DNA of 61,265 nt, from the NCBI GenBank assembly GCA_019115765.1, contig DXCZ01000104.1, positions 1-61,265 on the forward strand, given 5' to 3'. The notes beneath the pieces are model-generated. The model did not search any database. It was not told the DNA's origin and saw nothing but the letters and a program-made list of their open reading frames with translations. Each line of letters opens with the position of its first letter. Positions within the stretch are counted from its first letter, which is position 1. A program made the position numbers and the translations under genes. This document shows positions 8,938 through 16,485 of the stretch, in pieces. Origin of the DNA: Candidatus Mediterraneibacter stercoripullorum. Its GTDB lineage: Bacteria; Bacillota; Clostridia; Lachnospirales; Lachnospiraceae.

Positions 8938-9313
8938 AAGGAAGTAATAATTATTCGTGACATACTCCCGGATCCCGGCAGGACAAAAAGACAGTATATG
9001 TCTGCATCGGTTTTGCGTTTTCGTGGTTACCGTCCGGATAATCGGACATAAGATCTATAATTCATATAAAAAAGACTTCTTCCACAAAGAAACTGACTAT
9101 ATGAGAAAATAGAAATGAATATGTGTTCCTCCTTTCGTATAACATTTATTTATCAAGGGATACTATCTTTTGTATCTGCCATTATATGAGGCAGTTGTTA
9201 TGTTTGCAATGTGTTTTTTGTTAATAAGTGGGTGGGATTTGTTGATAACTTTTCTCCTGCCCCCTGCATAACATCCGAAATCAGTAATAGCTGCAAACTC
9301 TGTTCTGTTTTAC

Positions 9314-9342
9314 TTTACATCGGAATAGTTTTTGTTTATACT
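9314..9342 (+). promoter_or_regulatory. Promoter of mecA
   Basis: TTTACA (9314-9319), 17-nt spacer, TATACT (9337-9342), about 80 bp upstream of the mecA ATG. The rest of the 484-bp stretch 8938-9421 shows only the decayed upstream end of the minus-strand hypothetical gene and a single TGTTGATAA 9-mer (9240-9248). Confidence 0.7.
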
Positions 9343-9421
9343 AACAATGAAAAGATATATCTTATCGAACTTTTCCATATCGGCATGCATATATCTTTAT
9401 ATAGAATAAGGATGTGATCGT

Positions 9422-10141
9422 ATGAAAATTGAAAAGCTCAATGAAAATCAGATTCGTTGTACGCTGACACATGCTGATCTGGCTGCTCGCCATTTGAAAC
9501 TAAGCGAGCTTGCCTATGGTACCGAGAAAGCAAAGTCTTTATTTCGTGATATGATGCAGCAGGCATCTTTTGATTTTGGTTTTGAAGCGGATAATATCCC
9601 GCTGATGATCGAAGCAATTCCGGCATCCGCGGATTCAATTGTTCTTATTATAACGAAGGTAGAAGATCCCGAGGAACTGGACACCCGCTTTTCGAAGTTT
9701 ACACCTTTCGGTGATACAGATACAATAAGCACAGGCCAGCTGGAAAAACTGGAAGGGGCTGATGAATTTTTGAACCTGCTCAACAAGGTTAAAGAAGCAG
9801 CGGCAGAAGTCAGCACCCCCTCAGAGGAAACAGGCGGTCAGACTTCATTTCCGATCCGGCTGTTCTCTTTTGAGAGCCTGGACGGCGCGATTCGTGCCGC
9901 AAAGCTTATTGTGCCTCACTACAACGGAGCCAACACGCTATATAAAGACCGTGAAAACAGGATGTTTATCCTGGCACTCGCACCTTCTGAACACACCGCA
10001 AATGAATTTAATAAAATTTGCAATATGCTTTCCGAATATGGTACACCCGAAAAAGGCTCTCCTTCCGTCCTTGCTTACCTTGAGGAACATTGTGAGACCT
10101 TTATCTCAGCCGAAGCAGTACAAAACCTGTCCCGCATATAG
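9422..10141 (+). CDS. mecA: Adaptor protein MecA
   Basis: 239 aa, the usual MecA length. The N-terminal substrate-binding domain (MKIEKLNENQIRCTLTHADL...) is joined by an acidic linker (about residues 95-135) to the C-terminal ClpC-binding domain containing FSFESLDGAIRAAK. MecA delivers substrates to the ClpCP protease; in Bacillus it controls competence and sporulation regulators. Start chosen from AAGGATG 6-12 nt upstream. It is monocistronic: own promoter, and a strong terminator immediately after the stop. Confidence 0.92.
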   Translation: MKIEKLNENQIRCTLTHADLAARHLKLSELAYGTEKAKSLFRDMMQQASFDFGFEADNIPLMIEAIPASADSIVLIITKVEDPEELDTRFSKFTPFGDTDTISTGQLEKLEGADEFLNLLNKVKEAAAEVSTPSEETGGQTSFPIRLFSFESLDGAIRAAKLIVPHYNGANTLYKDRENRMFILALAPSEHTANEFNKICNMLSEYGTPEKGSPSVLAYLEEHCETFISAEAVQNLSRI

Positions 10142-10153
10142 CCGGAACAGAAA

Positions 10154-10200
10154 ACAGGAGGAAAATGATATCTCACTTTCAGATTTCATTTTCCTCCTGT
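10154..10200. terminator. Bidirectional terminator between mecA and the DUF1858 gene
   Basis: Fifteen-base-pair perfect hairpin (arms 10154-10168 and 10186-10200) lying between two convergent genes, with A/T-rich flanks on both sides. Confidence 0.8.
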
Positions 10201-10211
10201 AATTTTATTCA

Positions 10212-10421
10212 TTATTTTCCTGCTGCCTGCATAGCTGCATTAATCTTCTCAACAAGCAGATCTCCATCGATTCCGTGAACCATTGCTGCTTCCTCCAGCG
10301 TCTCCATCTGAGATGCCGGGCATCCGAGGCAGTGCATTCCTATTTCCATCAGGATCGGAGCCGACTCCGGAAAAATATTCATTAATTCACCGATCTTTGT
10401 GTCTTTGGAAATTTTTGCCAT
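10212..10421 (-). CDS. DUF1858 domain protein (small redox-disulfide-type protein)
   Basis: 69 aa starting [13 protein letters not shown], with an AAGGAGG site 9 nt upstream. The open frame continues to 10592 without support. The DUF1858 pattern is clear: [28 protein letters not shown]. The CLGC (C-x-x-C) is the putative redox pair of this family, which is often found with hybrid-cluster and rubrerythrin systems in anaerobes. The biochemical role is not established. A frame upstream of the ATG crosses the DnaA-box region and is not treated as coding. Confidence 0.85.
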   Translation of the reverse strand: MAKISKDTKIGELMNIFPESAPILMEIGMHCLGCPASQMETLEEAAMVHGIDGDLLVEKINAAMQAAGK

Positions 10422-10479
10422 TTCAGTTTCCTCCTTAATATTTGATGAACGGATTTTATTATAAGCCCTGTCCACAAAA

Positions 10480-10730
10480 TTATCAACACTCTTTTCTGAA
10501 TTTTCAGACATGTTTGGCGCTGATTTTTGTTTTTCAGCATACTTAAAAGTCAAGAATTTTACCTGGATTTTTCGACAATTTTTCATTTTCATGATAACTC
10601 ACCAAAACACGCGTTCTTTTTTTTACTCAAAGTAATCCACCAAAAACATATGTTTTTGTGTGGATAATGTGGATAACTCATATGCAAGGTGCAGTTTTTC
10701 CACGTTTTTTCGGTTTTTCAATGTGGATAA
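10480..10730. other. Cluster of DnaA-box-like 9-mers in an AT-rich intergenic region
   Basis: Three perfect copies of TGTGGATAA (reverse complement of the DnaA box TTATCCACA) occur at 10659-10667, 10668-10676 (directly abutting) and 10722-10730; a TTATCAACA variant is at 10480-10488. A perfect 18-bp palindrome (10641-10658) touches the tandem pair. The region 10422-11009 has no supported gene and is rich in T runs. No dnaA, dnaN or rpmH is nearby and flanking gene direction does not switch, so I do not call it oriC. It may be a DnaA-titration or regulatory site. Confidence 0.55.
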
Positions 10731-10887
10731 GTTGAAAACTTCTTTTTTTTCACTTTCGACGGTTTTTTACAATTTAAAACATTTTTGTGCATTTTGCTTA
10801 TTTCCCTCCCGCTTTCTGTCGAACCCTGCCGCAGGAGGCTCCGGAAATTATCTGGAAAATTTCCGAAAACTCTTTAAGGTTTTTATA

Positions 10888-10927
10888 GAAATCGGGTAGG
10901 GGAAGATTCCTTCCCCTACCCGATTTC
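10888..10927. repeat. Long hairpin downstream of the NlpC/P60 gene (repeat family member 1)
   Basis: Eighteen-base-pair perfect stem with a 4-nt loop. It contains GGGGAAG..CTTCCCC and is followed by CTGCGATACC and GCGGCATTGCCGC. A related block lies at 14424-14500. There is no T tract on the minus side, so it may be a repeat element as much as a terminator. Confidence 0.55.
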
Positions 10928-11009
10928 TGCGATACCTCGCTCATCTCGCGGCATTGCCGCTCGATGGTCTACACTCCGCTTCTGTCTCTTCCGCCGGAAG
11001 CTGATATAT

Positions 11010-12146
11010 TTAAATTACTCTCCTCACTGCAATGATCCTGGCGTAATCTGCATTGCAGATTCCTATGCCCTTTTCCTCGTTCATTGCATTTACAATCTGG
11101 CCGTCTCCCATATAGAGTCCAACATGTCCTTCGTAAAGGATCAGATCACCGGGCACTGCCTCGTCATAGCTTACTGCATAACCCGCCGACCTCATTTCGT
11201 AAGATGTCCGCGGAAGGCTGATCCCGAAATGCGCATATACAGACTGTACAAATCCCGAACAGTCTGCTCCTTCTGTCAGGCTTGTTCCTCCCCATACATA
11301 CGGATTTCCGATAAACTGACATGCATAGTCAATAACAGCCTGTCCGGCCGCCGAAGTCCCTGCTGCAGTTTCAGCGGCAGCCTCTTCCGCCTCTTTCTGT
11401 GCAGCTTCCCGCTCTCTGGCATCACGCTCTGCCTGCTTCTTCCTTGCTTCTTCTTCAGCAATGCGCTGTTCTTCCTGTTCTTTTGTCTCCCCATAAGAAT
11501 AGGCAGTTTCTGTTGTTATATATTTTCCGCTGACCCATCCGTCAATCTCTCCGACTGACAGAGGGTACCAGCCCTCTACGGGTTCCCCTGTAACTTTATA
11601 CTCCTCTCCTTTATGGATCTGAGTCAGAACGGAGGCATCTGTCCCCTGTCCATCACGGACATTTAATGTATATGCCGTAACCGAAGCGGTTTCCTGCAAA
11701 TATTCATCCGCACAATCAGCAGCACTTTTCCCTGTGATCAGGGTATCTGCAGGTACATATCCTTCTGCTTCTCCAGAACGGATCCTGGTCCACCCATCCA
11801 GATATTCCATAACTTCCACCGCCGAATCTTCATACAGCTTGCCCGTCCATCCACTCTCTTCATCCGGGGCACTTCTGATATAGGTAAAAGACTCTTCTCC
11901 TGTATCGGAAAATGCCATATTAAAATACTCACCCTCTTCATTCGGAACCAGATAAAGATCGATATTGTCTTTTACATCGGTTTCATAACTTTCTTCCAGC
12001 ACCGATTCAATTCCGGCTGACGGCATAAATGACTGTGTACTTTCATCCTCCTCTGCAGCCTGCACCGGAACAATGCTCCCCGGAACTAACAGTGCCCCTG
12101 CCAGTACAGGAAGGATCACTTTTCGTTCCCATCGTGTTGTCTCCAT
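11010..12146 (-). CDS. Secreted SH3 / NlpC-P60 cell-wall endopeptidase
   Basis: 378 aa. A signal peptide (1-30, cleavage near VQAAE) precedes an N-terminal region, two SH3-like domains (about 85-140 and 153-212), a charged coiled-coil linker (218-262, rich in E, K, R, A) and a C-terminal NlpC/P60 domain (268-378). The catalytic residues are C296 (GADCSGF), H341 (EGHVGLY) and N353. It should cut D-gamma-Glu-diamino acid or related peptide bonds in peptidoglycan outside the cell. AGGAGG lies 6 nt before the ATG. A near-consensus promoter is upstream. Confidence 0.9.
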   Translation of the reverse strand: METTRWERKVILPVLAGALLVPGSIVPVQAAEEDESTQSFMPSAGIESVLEESYETDVKDNIDLYLVPNEEGEYFNMAFSDTGEESFTYIRSAPDEESGWTGKLYEDSAVEVMEYLDGWTRIRSGEAEGYVPADTLITGKSAADCADEYLQETASVTAYTLNVRDGQGTDASVLTQIHKGEEYKVTGEPVEGWYPLSVGEIDGWVSGKYITTETAYSYGETKEQEEQRIAEEEARKKQAERDAREREAAQKEAEEAAAETAAGTSAAGQAVIDYACQFIGNPYVWGGTSLTEGADCSGFVQSVYAHFGISLPRTSYEMRSAGYAVSYDEAVPGDLILYEGHVGLYMGDGQIVNAMNEEKGIGICNADYARIIAVRRVI

Positions 12147-12233
12147 ATAAAACCTCCTTCATTTCTGATGTCTGTCTTTATCTTTTGTAGGAAGTTTTAA
12201 ATGTTACATAATTGTTAAATTTATTACAATGCA

Positions 12234-12262
12234 ATTATATCAATATGAAAATACTGTGTCAA
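12234..12262 (-). promoter_or_regulatory. Promoter of the NlpC/P60 gene
   Basis: Minus strand: TTGACA (12257-12262), 17-nt spacer, TATAAT (12234-12239): a consensus sigma-A promoter, followed by an AT-rich 5' UTR of about 80 nt. Confidence 0.85.
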
Positions 12263-12352
12263 CCAATTTTATGCTTTTTTAATTTACATATATCGACATA
12301 TTAATCCTGTTCAAACTGTAAATACAAAAAAACATAAACTTTCTTAAAAGGG

Positions 12353-12402
12353 TTGACATGCTCTGAAATTTGTATTATATTTTAATCACAGTAATCGTTA
12401 CT
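12353..12402 (+). promoter_or_regulatory. perR promoter with overlapping dyad operator
   Basis: TTGACA (12353-12358), 17-nt spacer, TATATT (12376-12381). Just downstream, 12390-12402 is the perfect dyad AGTAA-TCG-TTACT, placed where a Fur/PerR-family protein would block its own promoter. It resembles but does not match the Bacillus PerR box exactly. Autoregulation is inferred. Confidence 0.7.
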
Positions 12403-12427
12403 ATTATTGTTTTAAGGAGGGATTCTG

Positions 12428-12829
12428 TTGACAGCATTGAAGTACAGCAGGCAGAGAGAGTCCATAAAGCATTTTCTCGCAGAGACGAAGGATCATCCTA
12501 CCGCCGACGCCGTATATATGCATGTGAAGAAAGAATTCCCCAATATCAGTCTTGGCACTGTCTACCGGAATCTGAATCTTCTGACAGATATCGGCGAAGC
12601 GGTAAAGATTGCAACGCCTGACGGCGGGGATCGCTTTGATGGACGCGTTGAGCCGCACAATCATTTCCTGTGTAAAAAGTGCGGACGGTTACTGGATCTG
12701 GATCTCGATATGACCCGCCTGAATGAGGTTAATCAACTTGCAGCTGATAATTTTGACGGGATCATTGAATCCAGTTCCACACTTTTTTATGGTGAATGCA
12801 GTGACTGCATTAAAAAGTCATCACAATAA
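12428..12829 (+). CDS. perR: Peroxide-responsive Fur-family repressor
   Basis: 133 aa, TTG start chosen because AAGGAGG lies 7 nt upstream. The N-terminal winged helix ([28 protein letters not shown]) is followed by a metal-binding dimer domain with HNHFLCKKC and a second C-x-x-C (CSDC), the structural zinc site. Fur, Zur and PerR are hard to tell apart by eye. PerR is preferred because the gene is followed at once by two rubrerythrins, the standard PerR regulon of anaerobic Firmicutes. Confidence 0.85.
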   Translation: MTALKYSRQRESIKHFLAETKDHPTADAVYMHVKKEFPNISLGTVYRNLNLLTDIGEAVKIATPDGGDRFDGRVEPHNHFLCKKCGRLLDLDLDMTRLNEVNQLAADNFDGIIESSSTLFYGECSDCIKKSSQ

Positions 12830-12860
12830 TCTTTTATTCAAAGAAAAGGAGACGAAAGAA

Positions 12861-13406
12861 ATGAAAAAATGGATTTGTACAGTATGTGGTTATGTTTATG
12901 AAGGAGAAGCTGCTCCGGCTGAATGTCCGGTTTGTCATGCACCAGCCGAGAAATTCCAGGAACAGTCAGGAGAGATGACATGGGCTGCTGAGCACGTTGT
13001 AGGTGTTGCTCAGGGCGTAAGCGAAGACATCCTTGCTGATCTGAGAGCAAACTTCGAGGGAGAATGCTCCGAAGTAGGTATGTATCTTGCAATGGCAAGA
13101 GTTGCTCACAGAGAAGGTTATCCGGAGATTGGTCTGTACTGGGAGAAAGCAGCTTACGAAGAAGCTGAACATGCTGCTAAATTTGCAGAGCTGCTCGGCG
13201 AAGTAGTTACAGACAGCACAAAGAAAAATCTTGAGATGCGTGTAGAGGCTGAGAACGGAGCGACAGCCGGCAAGTTTGATCTTGCAAAACGTGCAAAGGC
13301 AGCTAACCTTGACGCTATCCACGATACAGTACACGAAATGGCAAGGGACGAGGCTCGTCACGGAAAAGCATTTGCAGGACTTCTGAAGAGATACTTCGGC
13401 GAGTAA
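12861..13406 (+). CDS. Reverse rubrerythrin (N-terminal rubredoxin, C-terminal ferritin-like diiron domain)
   Basis: 181 aa. The rubredoxin-type Fe(Cys)4 site comes first (CTVCGYVY at 6-13, CPVCHAP at 23-29), followed by a four-helix diiron domain with ExxH-type motifs ([18 protein letters not shown]). The order is inverted relative to classical rubrerythrin. Reverse rubrerythrins reduce hydrogen peroxide (and in some clostridia oxygen) using NADH-derived electrons. The start at [10 protein letters not shown] has AAAGGAGACG upstream. It is 31 bp after perR and probably co-transcribed. Confidence 0.92.
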   Translation: MKKWICTVCGYVYEGEAAPAECPVCHAPAEKFQEQSGEMTWAAEHVVGVAQGVSEDILADLRANFEGECSEVGMYLAMARVAHREGYPEIGLYWEKAAYEEAEHAAKFAELLGEVVTDSTKKNLEMRVEAENGATAGKFDLAKRAKAANLDAIHDTVHEMARDEARHGKAFAGLLKRYFGE

Positions 13407-13491
13407 TTAATATGTACCGCAGCCGCGGCTATCTCTTGTCAGAAATTCATTTAAGACAATAAATTATCATATTTCGTAATTACAACACATC

Positions 13492-13534
13492 AGGCAGTCT
13501 TTGAGAATCAAATAGTAGTTTTCGGAGGCTGCCT
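13492..13534 (+). terminator. Terminator/attenuator between the two rubrerythrins
   Basis: Nine-base-pair stem AGGCAGTCT/AGGCTGCCT with one G-U pair, a 25-nt loop, and TTTTTAT after the 3' arm. It would separate the perR-reverse rubrerythrin unit from the classical rubrerythrin. Confidence 0.6.
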
Positions 13535-13566
13535 TTTTATACACTATGAACAAGGGAGGTATTATC

Positions 13567-14103
13567 ATGTCTAAATACGCTGGAACAAAAACAGAGAAAA
13601 ATCTGATGGAGGCATTTTCAGGAGAGTCTCAGGCACGAAATAAATACACGTACTATGCATCTGCTGCCAGAAAGGCAGGATTTGTACAGATGGCTAACAT
13701 TTTCGAGGAGACTGCTGCCCAGGAAAAGGAACATGCCAAAATGTGGTTCAAAGAATTCCACGGGATCGGAAACGTAGAAGAAAATCTTGCTGACGCTGCA
13801 GCAGGAGAAAACTACGAGTGGACAGACATGTATAAGAGAATGGCTGAAGAAGCTGAGGAAGAAGGTTTTCCGGAGCTTGCGGCTAAATTCCGCGGCGTTG
13901 CACAGGTAGAAGCAGCACATGAAAAGCGTTATCAGAGACTTCTGGATCATTACCGTGAAGGAAAAACATTCAAGGATGAAGCTCCGCTTGGATGGAAATG
14001 CGGAAACTGCGGTTATATCTATGAAGGACCTGAGGCGCCGGAAATCTGCCCGGTATGCGCTCATCCGAGAGCTTACTTTGAGAGAAAGGCTGAAAACTAC
14101 TAA
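13567..14103 (+). CDS. rbr: Rubrerythrin (classical order)
   Basis: 178 aa. The N-terminal ferritin-like diiron domain ([17 protein letters not shown]-type [11 protein letters not shown], and the second helix pair with EAAHEKRY) is followed by a C-terminal rubredoxin domain ([21 protein letters not shown]). It acts as an NADH-linked peroxidase in the cytoplasm. Start set at [12 protein letters not shown] (GGGAGG 8 nt upstream). With perR and reverse rubrerythrin it forms a peroxide-defence module. Lysine- and glutamate-rich composition with few rare codons suggests high expression. Confidence 0.93.
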   Translation: MSKYAGTKTEKNLMEAFSGESQARNKYTYYASAARKAGFVQMANIFEETAAQEKEHAKMWFKEFHGIGNVEENLADAAAGENYEWTDMYKRMAEEAEEEGFPELAAKFRGVAQVEAAHEKRYQRLLDHYREGKTFKDEAPLGWKCGNCGYIYEGPEAPEICPVCAHPRAYFERKAENY

Positions 14104-14125
14104 AAGATATATTGAATTATCAACG

Positions 14126-14160
14126 AAAAATCGCACCGGCATATGACTGGTGCGATTTTT
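14126..14160. terminator. Bidirectional terminator between rubrerythrin and GIY-YIG genes
   Basis: Twelve-base-pair perfect stem (arms 14126-14137 and 14149-14160) with A5 and T5 ends, serving both convergent genes. It touches the stop codon of the minus-strand gene. Confidence 0.85.
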
Positions 14161-14407
14161 ACTGCATATTATGACGGATCAGCTCTAACTTCTGCTGTCT
14201 GTCCATCTGTTTGATCTCCCACTCCCGACGCATTGCTTCCTGCTTTGTATTGAACTCTTCAAAATAAGCAAGCACAACCGGACGCCTTGATTTTGTATAT
14301 TTTGCCCCTTTTCCTTCATTATGTATCCTGAGGCGCTTTTCAAGATCGTTGGTCCAGCCGGTATATAGCGTGCCGTCCCGGCAGGTAAGAATATATGTAT
14401 AATTCAT
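14159..14407 (-). CDS. GIY-YIG nuclease-fold protein (UPF0213/YhbQ type)
   Basis: 82 aa. The GIY-YIG motif is seen as YTYILTC...LYTGWTN (residues 3-20), with the conserved arginine/histidine region RLRIHNEGKGAKYT and the E of REWEIKQ. Small stand-alone GIY-YIG proteins are widespread in bacteria; DNA-repair or nuclease roles are proposed but largely untested. The length is normal for the family. Confidence 0.88.
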   Translation of the reverse strand: MNYTYILTCRDGTLYTGWTNDLEKRLRIHNEGKGAKYTKSRRPVVLAYFEEFNTKQEAMRREWEIKQMDRQQKLELIRHNMQ

Positions 14408-14423
14408 AAATGCACTCCTTTAG

Positions 14424-14450
14424 GACAGGGGAAGGTTCCCTTCCCCTGTC
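14424..14450 (-). repeat. Hairpin downstream of spoIIQ (repeat family member 2)
   Basis: Eleven-base-pair stem GACAGGGGAAG/CTTCCCCTGTC, followed to about 14500 by CCGATACCGCGGCAG...GCATTGCTGCC...GTATC, which can form a second stem. Together they resemble the block at 10888-10975. Confidence 0.5.
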
Positions 14451-14509
14451 TGCTCCGATACCGCGGCAGGCTCACAGCATTGCTGCCCAGTATCCATATT
14501 ATAACACAG

Positions 14510-15322
14510 CTACTCCATAAAGTTCAGCGGGTTTTCCGGTTCTCCGTCTTTTAAGATCTGAAAATAGAGATTCGGCCCTTCCACACTATAGTATTTTGTC
14601 GGTTCACTCAATGTTCCAACCGTTTCTCCCGCACCTACATAATCTCCGATTTCCAGCGGCACATTATCCAGCTGGCCATATACTGCGCTGTAACCATTTC
14701 CCAGATCCATAGTCACCGTCACGCCGGTCTGCGCTGTCGTCTCAATATTCGTTACAATTCCGGCAGCAGAGGCCGAGATCGTCTCCCCTGCTTCGCCGCC
14801 GATGATCAGAGCCGGATTATACTTATACTGCTCCAGCGTTGAGAAAAATACCGTCTGATCCATACTGTAGCCAATGAGGACCGCTCCGCTTGCCGGCCAG
14901 GTCAGCGTGCTGTCTTCGCTGAACCATACGTCCGATGTATTGCTGCTGCCTGACTCCGTCGCAGCATCCGTATGATCCGATGATTCTGCATCTTCCGATC
15001 CGCTGTCCTTATTCTCTTCGTCTGACTCTCCTGTATTCCCTGCTCCTGTGCTTTGCTCGTCAAATTCCAGAGTATTCTCTTCTTCATTTTCAGTACTTTC
15101 ACTTTCTGGAAGCAGGATATCATCTGTTGTTGTTTCTGCACTGTTCTCTTCTGTAAGTTCTTCCGCCTGTTCTTCTGCTTTCGCTATCTGCTCGTCCATT
15201 TGCTTCTGATAACTATTGAAAGTATAAGTTCCTGCAATTGCGATCACTGCGACAAAGCAGATAACAATGCCCACTGCGGCTCCTTTCCCTTTGAAGAAGG
15301 AAGGTCTTTCATTCTTATTCAT
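14510..15322 (-). CDS. spoIIQ: SpoIIQ-like protein with degenerate M23 (LytM) domain
   Basis: 270 aa. A cytoplasmic tail, one membrane segment (about 16-36), an acidic Ser/Glu-rich linker (about 50-135) and a C-terminal LytM/M23-fold domain. The zinc motifs are lost: HxxxD is replaced around NPALIIGGEAGE, and the usual YGHL is YGQL. SpoIIQ is made in the forespore and binds the mother-cell protein SpoIIIAH across the intermembrane space. B. subtilis SpoIIQ is likewise degenerate. It lies 101 bp downstream of spoIID, a known clostridial pairing. Start at ATG 15322 after AGAGG. Confidence 0.82.
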   Translation of the reverse strand: MNKNERPSFFKGKGAAVGIVICFVAVIAIAGTYTFNSYQKQMDEQIAKAEEQAEELTEENSAETTTDDILLPESESTENEEENTLEFDEQSTGAGNTGESDEENKDSGSEDAESSDHTDAATESGSSNTSDVWFSEDSTLTWPASGAVLIGYSMDQTVFFSTLEQYKYNPALIIGGEAGETISASAAGIVTNIETTAQTGVTVTMDLGNGYSAVYGQLDNVPLEIGDYVGAGETVGTLSEPTKYYSVEGPNLYFQILKDGEPENPLNFME

Positions 15323-15423
15323 TGTCATCACCTCTGGCTATATTTTTGCCAGAAATGAATCCGCTTATTCCTGTGTCGGTTCAATATTATTTCTGTTGAT
15401 CATAAACTTTAATAATACAAATA

Positions 15424-16431
15424 TCAAAGGGGCATACGGTCTGCGCTTGCATCGCCAAGCACTTCTGTCTCCTGGATCTCTCTGTTCAGTTCTGTACCCT
15501 CATAGAAAAATTTGAGAATCTCTTCATAATCTTTTCCTTCTTTTGCCATCTCATTCGCCGTCCACTGACTCATACCCAGTCCATGACCTTTTCCTGTTGT
15601 AGTTATCTTCATTTGTCTGTTTTCCTCACTGAATGAAAATGCACTGGAAGGAAGGGAAAGCGCATCTCTGAACTGATCTCCTGTACAGGTTGTTTCCCCT
15701 ATCCGCATTTCCTTTACATATCCTGCTGAATCACGGGAGCTTATCTCAAAGTCATCAAACGCATATCCTGCTTCTGCTTTTTCCTGCTCTGATTCTGCCA
15801 CCAGAAAATCTTTGCACATTTCCTGGATCTCTTTATAGGAGAATGTCAGCACCCGGATCTCATCATCAGCCTTTTTATCCAGAGGACATTCTCTGCAGGA
15901 GATATATGGATAGTCTCCGGTTCCCATTACCTCTTCCGCACTTCGTGTATATCCACAGCTGGACTGATGGTATGGCGTCCATGCATATGTTCCGTTATAA
16001 AAAAGCACAGTATCATCCGTCTCTTCCACTGCACGTATATACTTATCATGATATTCTTTGTACTCTGACACTTTCCATTTCTTTTCCATTTCTTCCCTGG
16101 TCATATATTTTTCTGTCAGGATCTTGTCCTCAGAATTTTCCAGATCACGGTACAGCTTTGTACGAATCAGGACTGCCTGTGCTTTCAATGCGTCCATCTC
16201 ATAATCTTCCGACATTTCCCGTGCAAGGATGCCGGCAAGATATTCTTTCCAGCTAATATCAACAACGGTTCCCTCCTCTGAAGTTCGGACTGATACATAA
16301 GGGGAATCACTGCCATTTTCCGTTCTGACATCCGCCCCGTTTACAAATACCGATATAGTATACGGAAGCAGAATGAGAATGATCAGGAACGCACAGAACG
16401 CTTTTATTTTCTGTCTGATAAAATAACGCAT
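15424..16431 (-). CDS. spoIID: Stage II sporulation protein D (peptidoglycan lytic transglycosylase)
   Basis: 335 aa with an N-terminal membrane anchor (about 10-32). The SpoIID core is recognisable: EYLAGILAREMSEDYEMDALKAQAVLIRT (about 62-92) with the glutamate of the catalytic region, HQSSCGYT, and the C-terminal GHGLGMSQWTANEMAKEG. It degrades septal peptidoglycan during engulfment of the forespore. GGAGGG lies 8 nt before the ATG but sits inside a hairpin (16438-16467). The neighbouring gene is spoIIQ, which also acts in engulfment. Confidence 0.92.
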   Translation of the reverse strand: MRYFIRQKIKAFCAFLIILILLPYTISVFVNGADVRTENGSDSPYVSVRTSEEGTVVDISWKEYLAGILAREMSEDYEMDALKAQAVLIRTKLYRDLENSEDKILTEKYMTREEMEKKWKVSEYKEYHDKYIRAVEETDDTVLFYNGTYAWTPYHQSSCGYTRSAEEVMGTGDYPYISCRECPLDKKADDEIRVLTFSYKEIQEMCKDFLVAESEQEKAEAGYAFDDFEISSRDSAGYVKEMRIGETTCTGDQFRDALSLPSSAFSFSEENRQMKITTTGKGHGLGMSQWTANEMAKEGKDYEEILKFFYEGTELNREIQETEVLGDASADRMPL

Positions 16432-16437
16432 AAAAAC

Positions 16438-16467
16438 AGCCCTCCATACTTTATTATATGAAGGGCT
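16438..16467 (-). terminator. Hairpin containing the spoIID ribosome binding site
   Basis: Stem AGCCCT/AGGGCT extended by CATA/TATG across one mismatch, followed on the minus strand by GTTTTTATG. It could terminate the upstream membrane-protein transcript. Its 3' arm includes the spoIID Shine-Dalgarno GGAGGG, so it may also gate spoIID translation in read-through RNA. Confidence 0.55.
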
Positions 16468-16485
16468 TTCTTTTCTTAGGACTCT

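Noticed and set aside
9211-9417. 68-aa plus-strand frame upstream of mecA
   Set aside because: It crosses the mecA promoter, has no ribosome site and no family resemblance.
10480-10730. Replication origin (oriC)
   Set aside because: DnaA boxes are present, but dnaA, dnaN and rpmH are absent and most genes on both sides read in the same direction, with no switch in coding strand as expected at an origin.
12190-12240. WalR box before the NlpC/P60 gene
   Set aside because: TGTAAT and TGTAAC occur on the minus strand but 14 nt apart rather than the required 5, and lie downstream of the -10.
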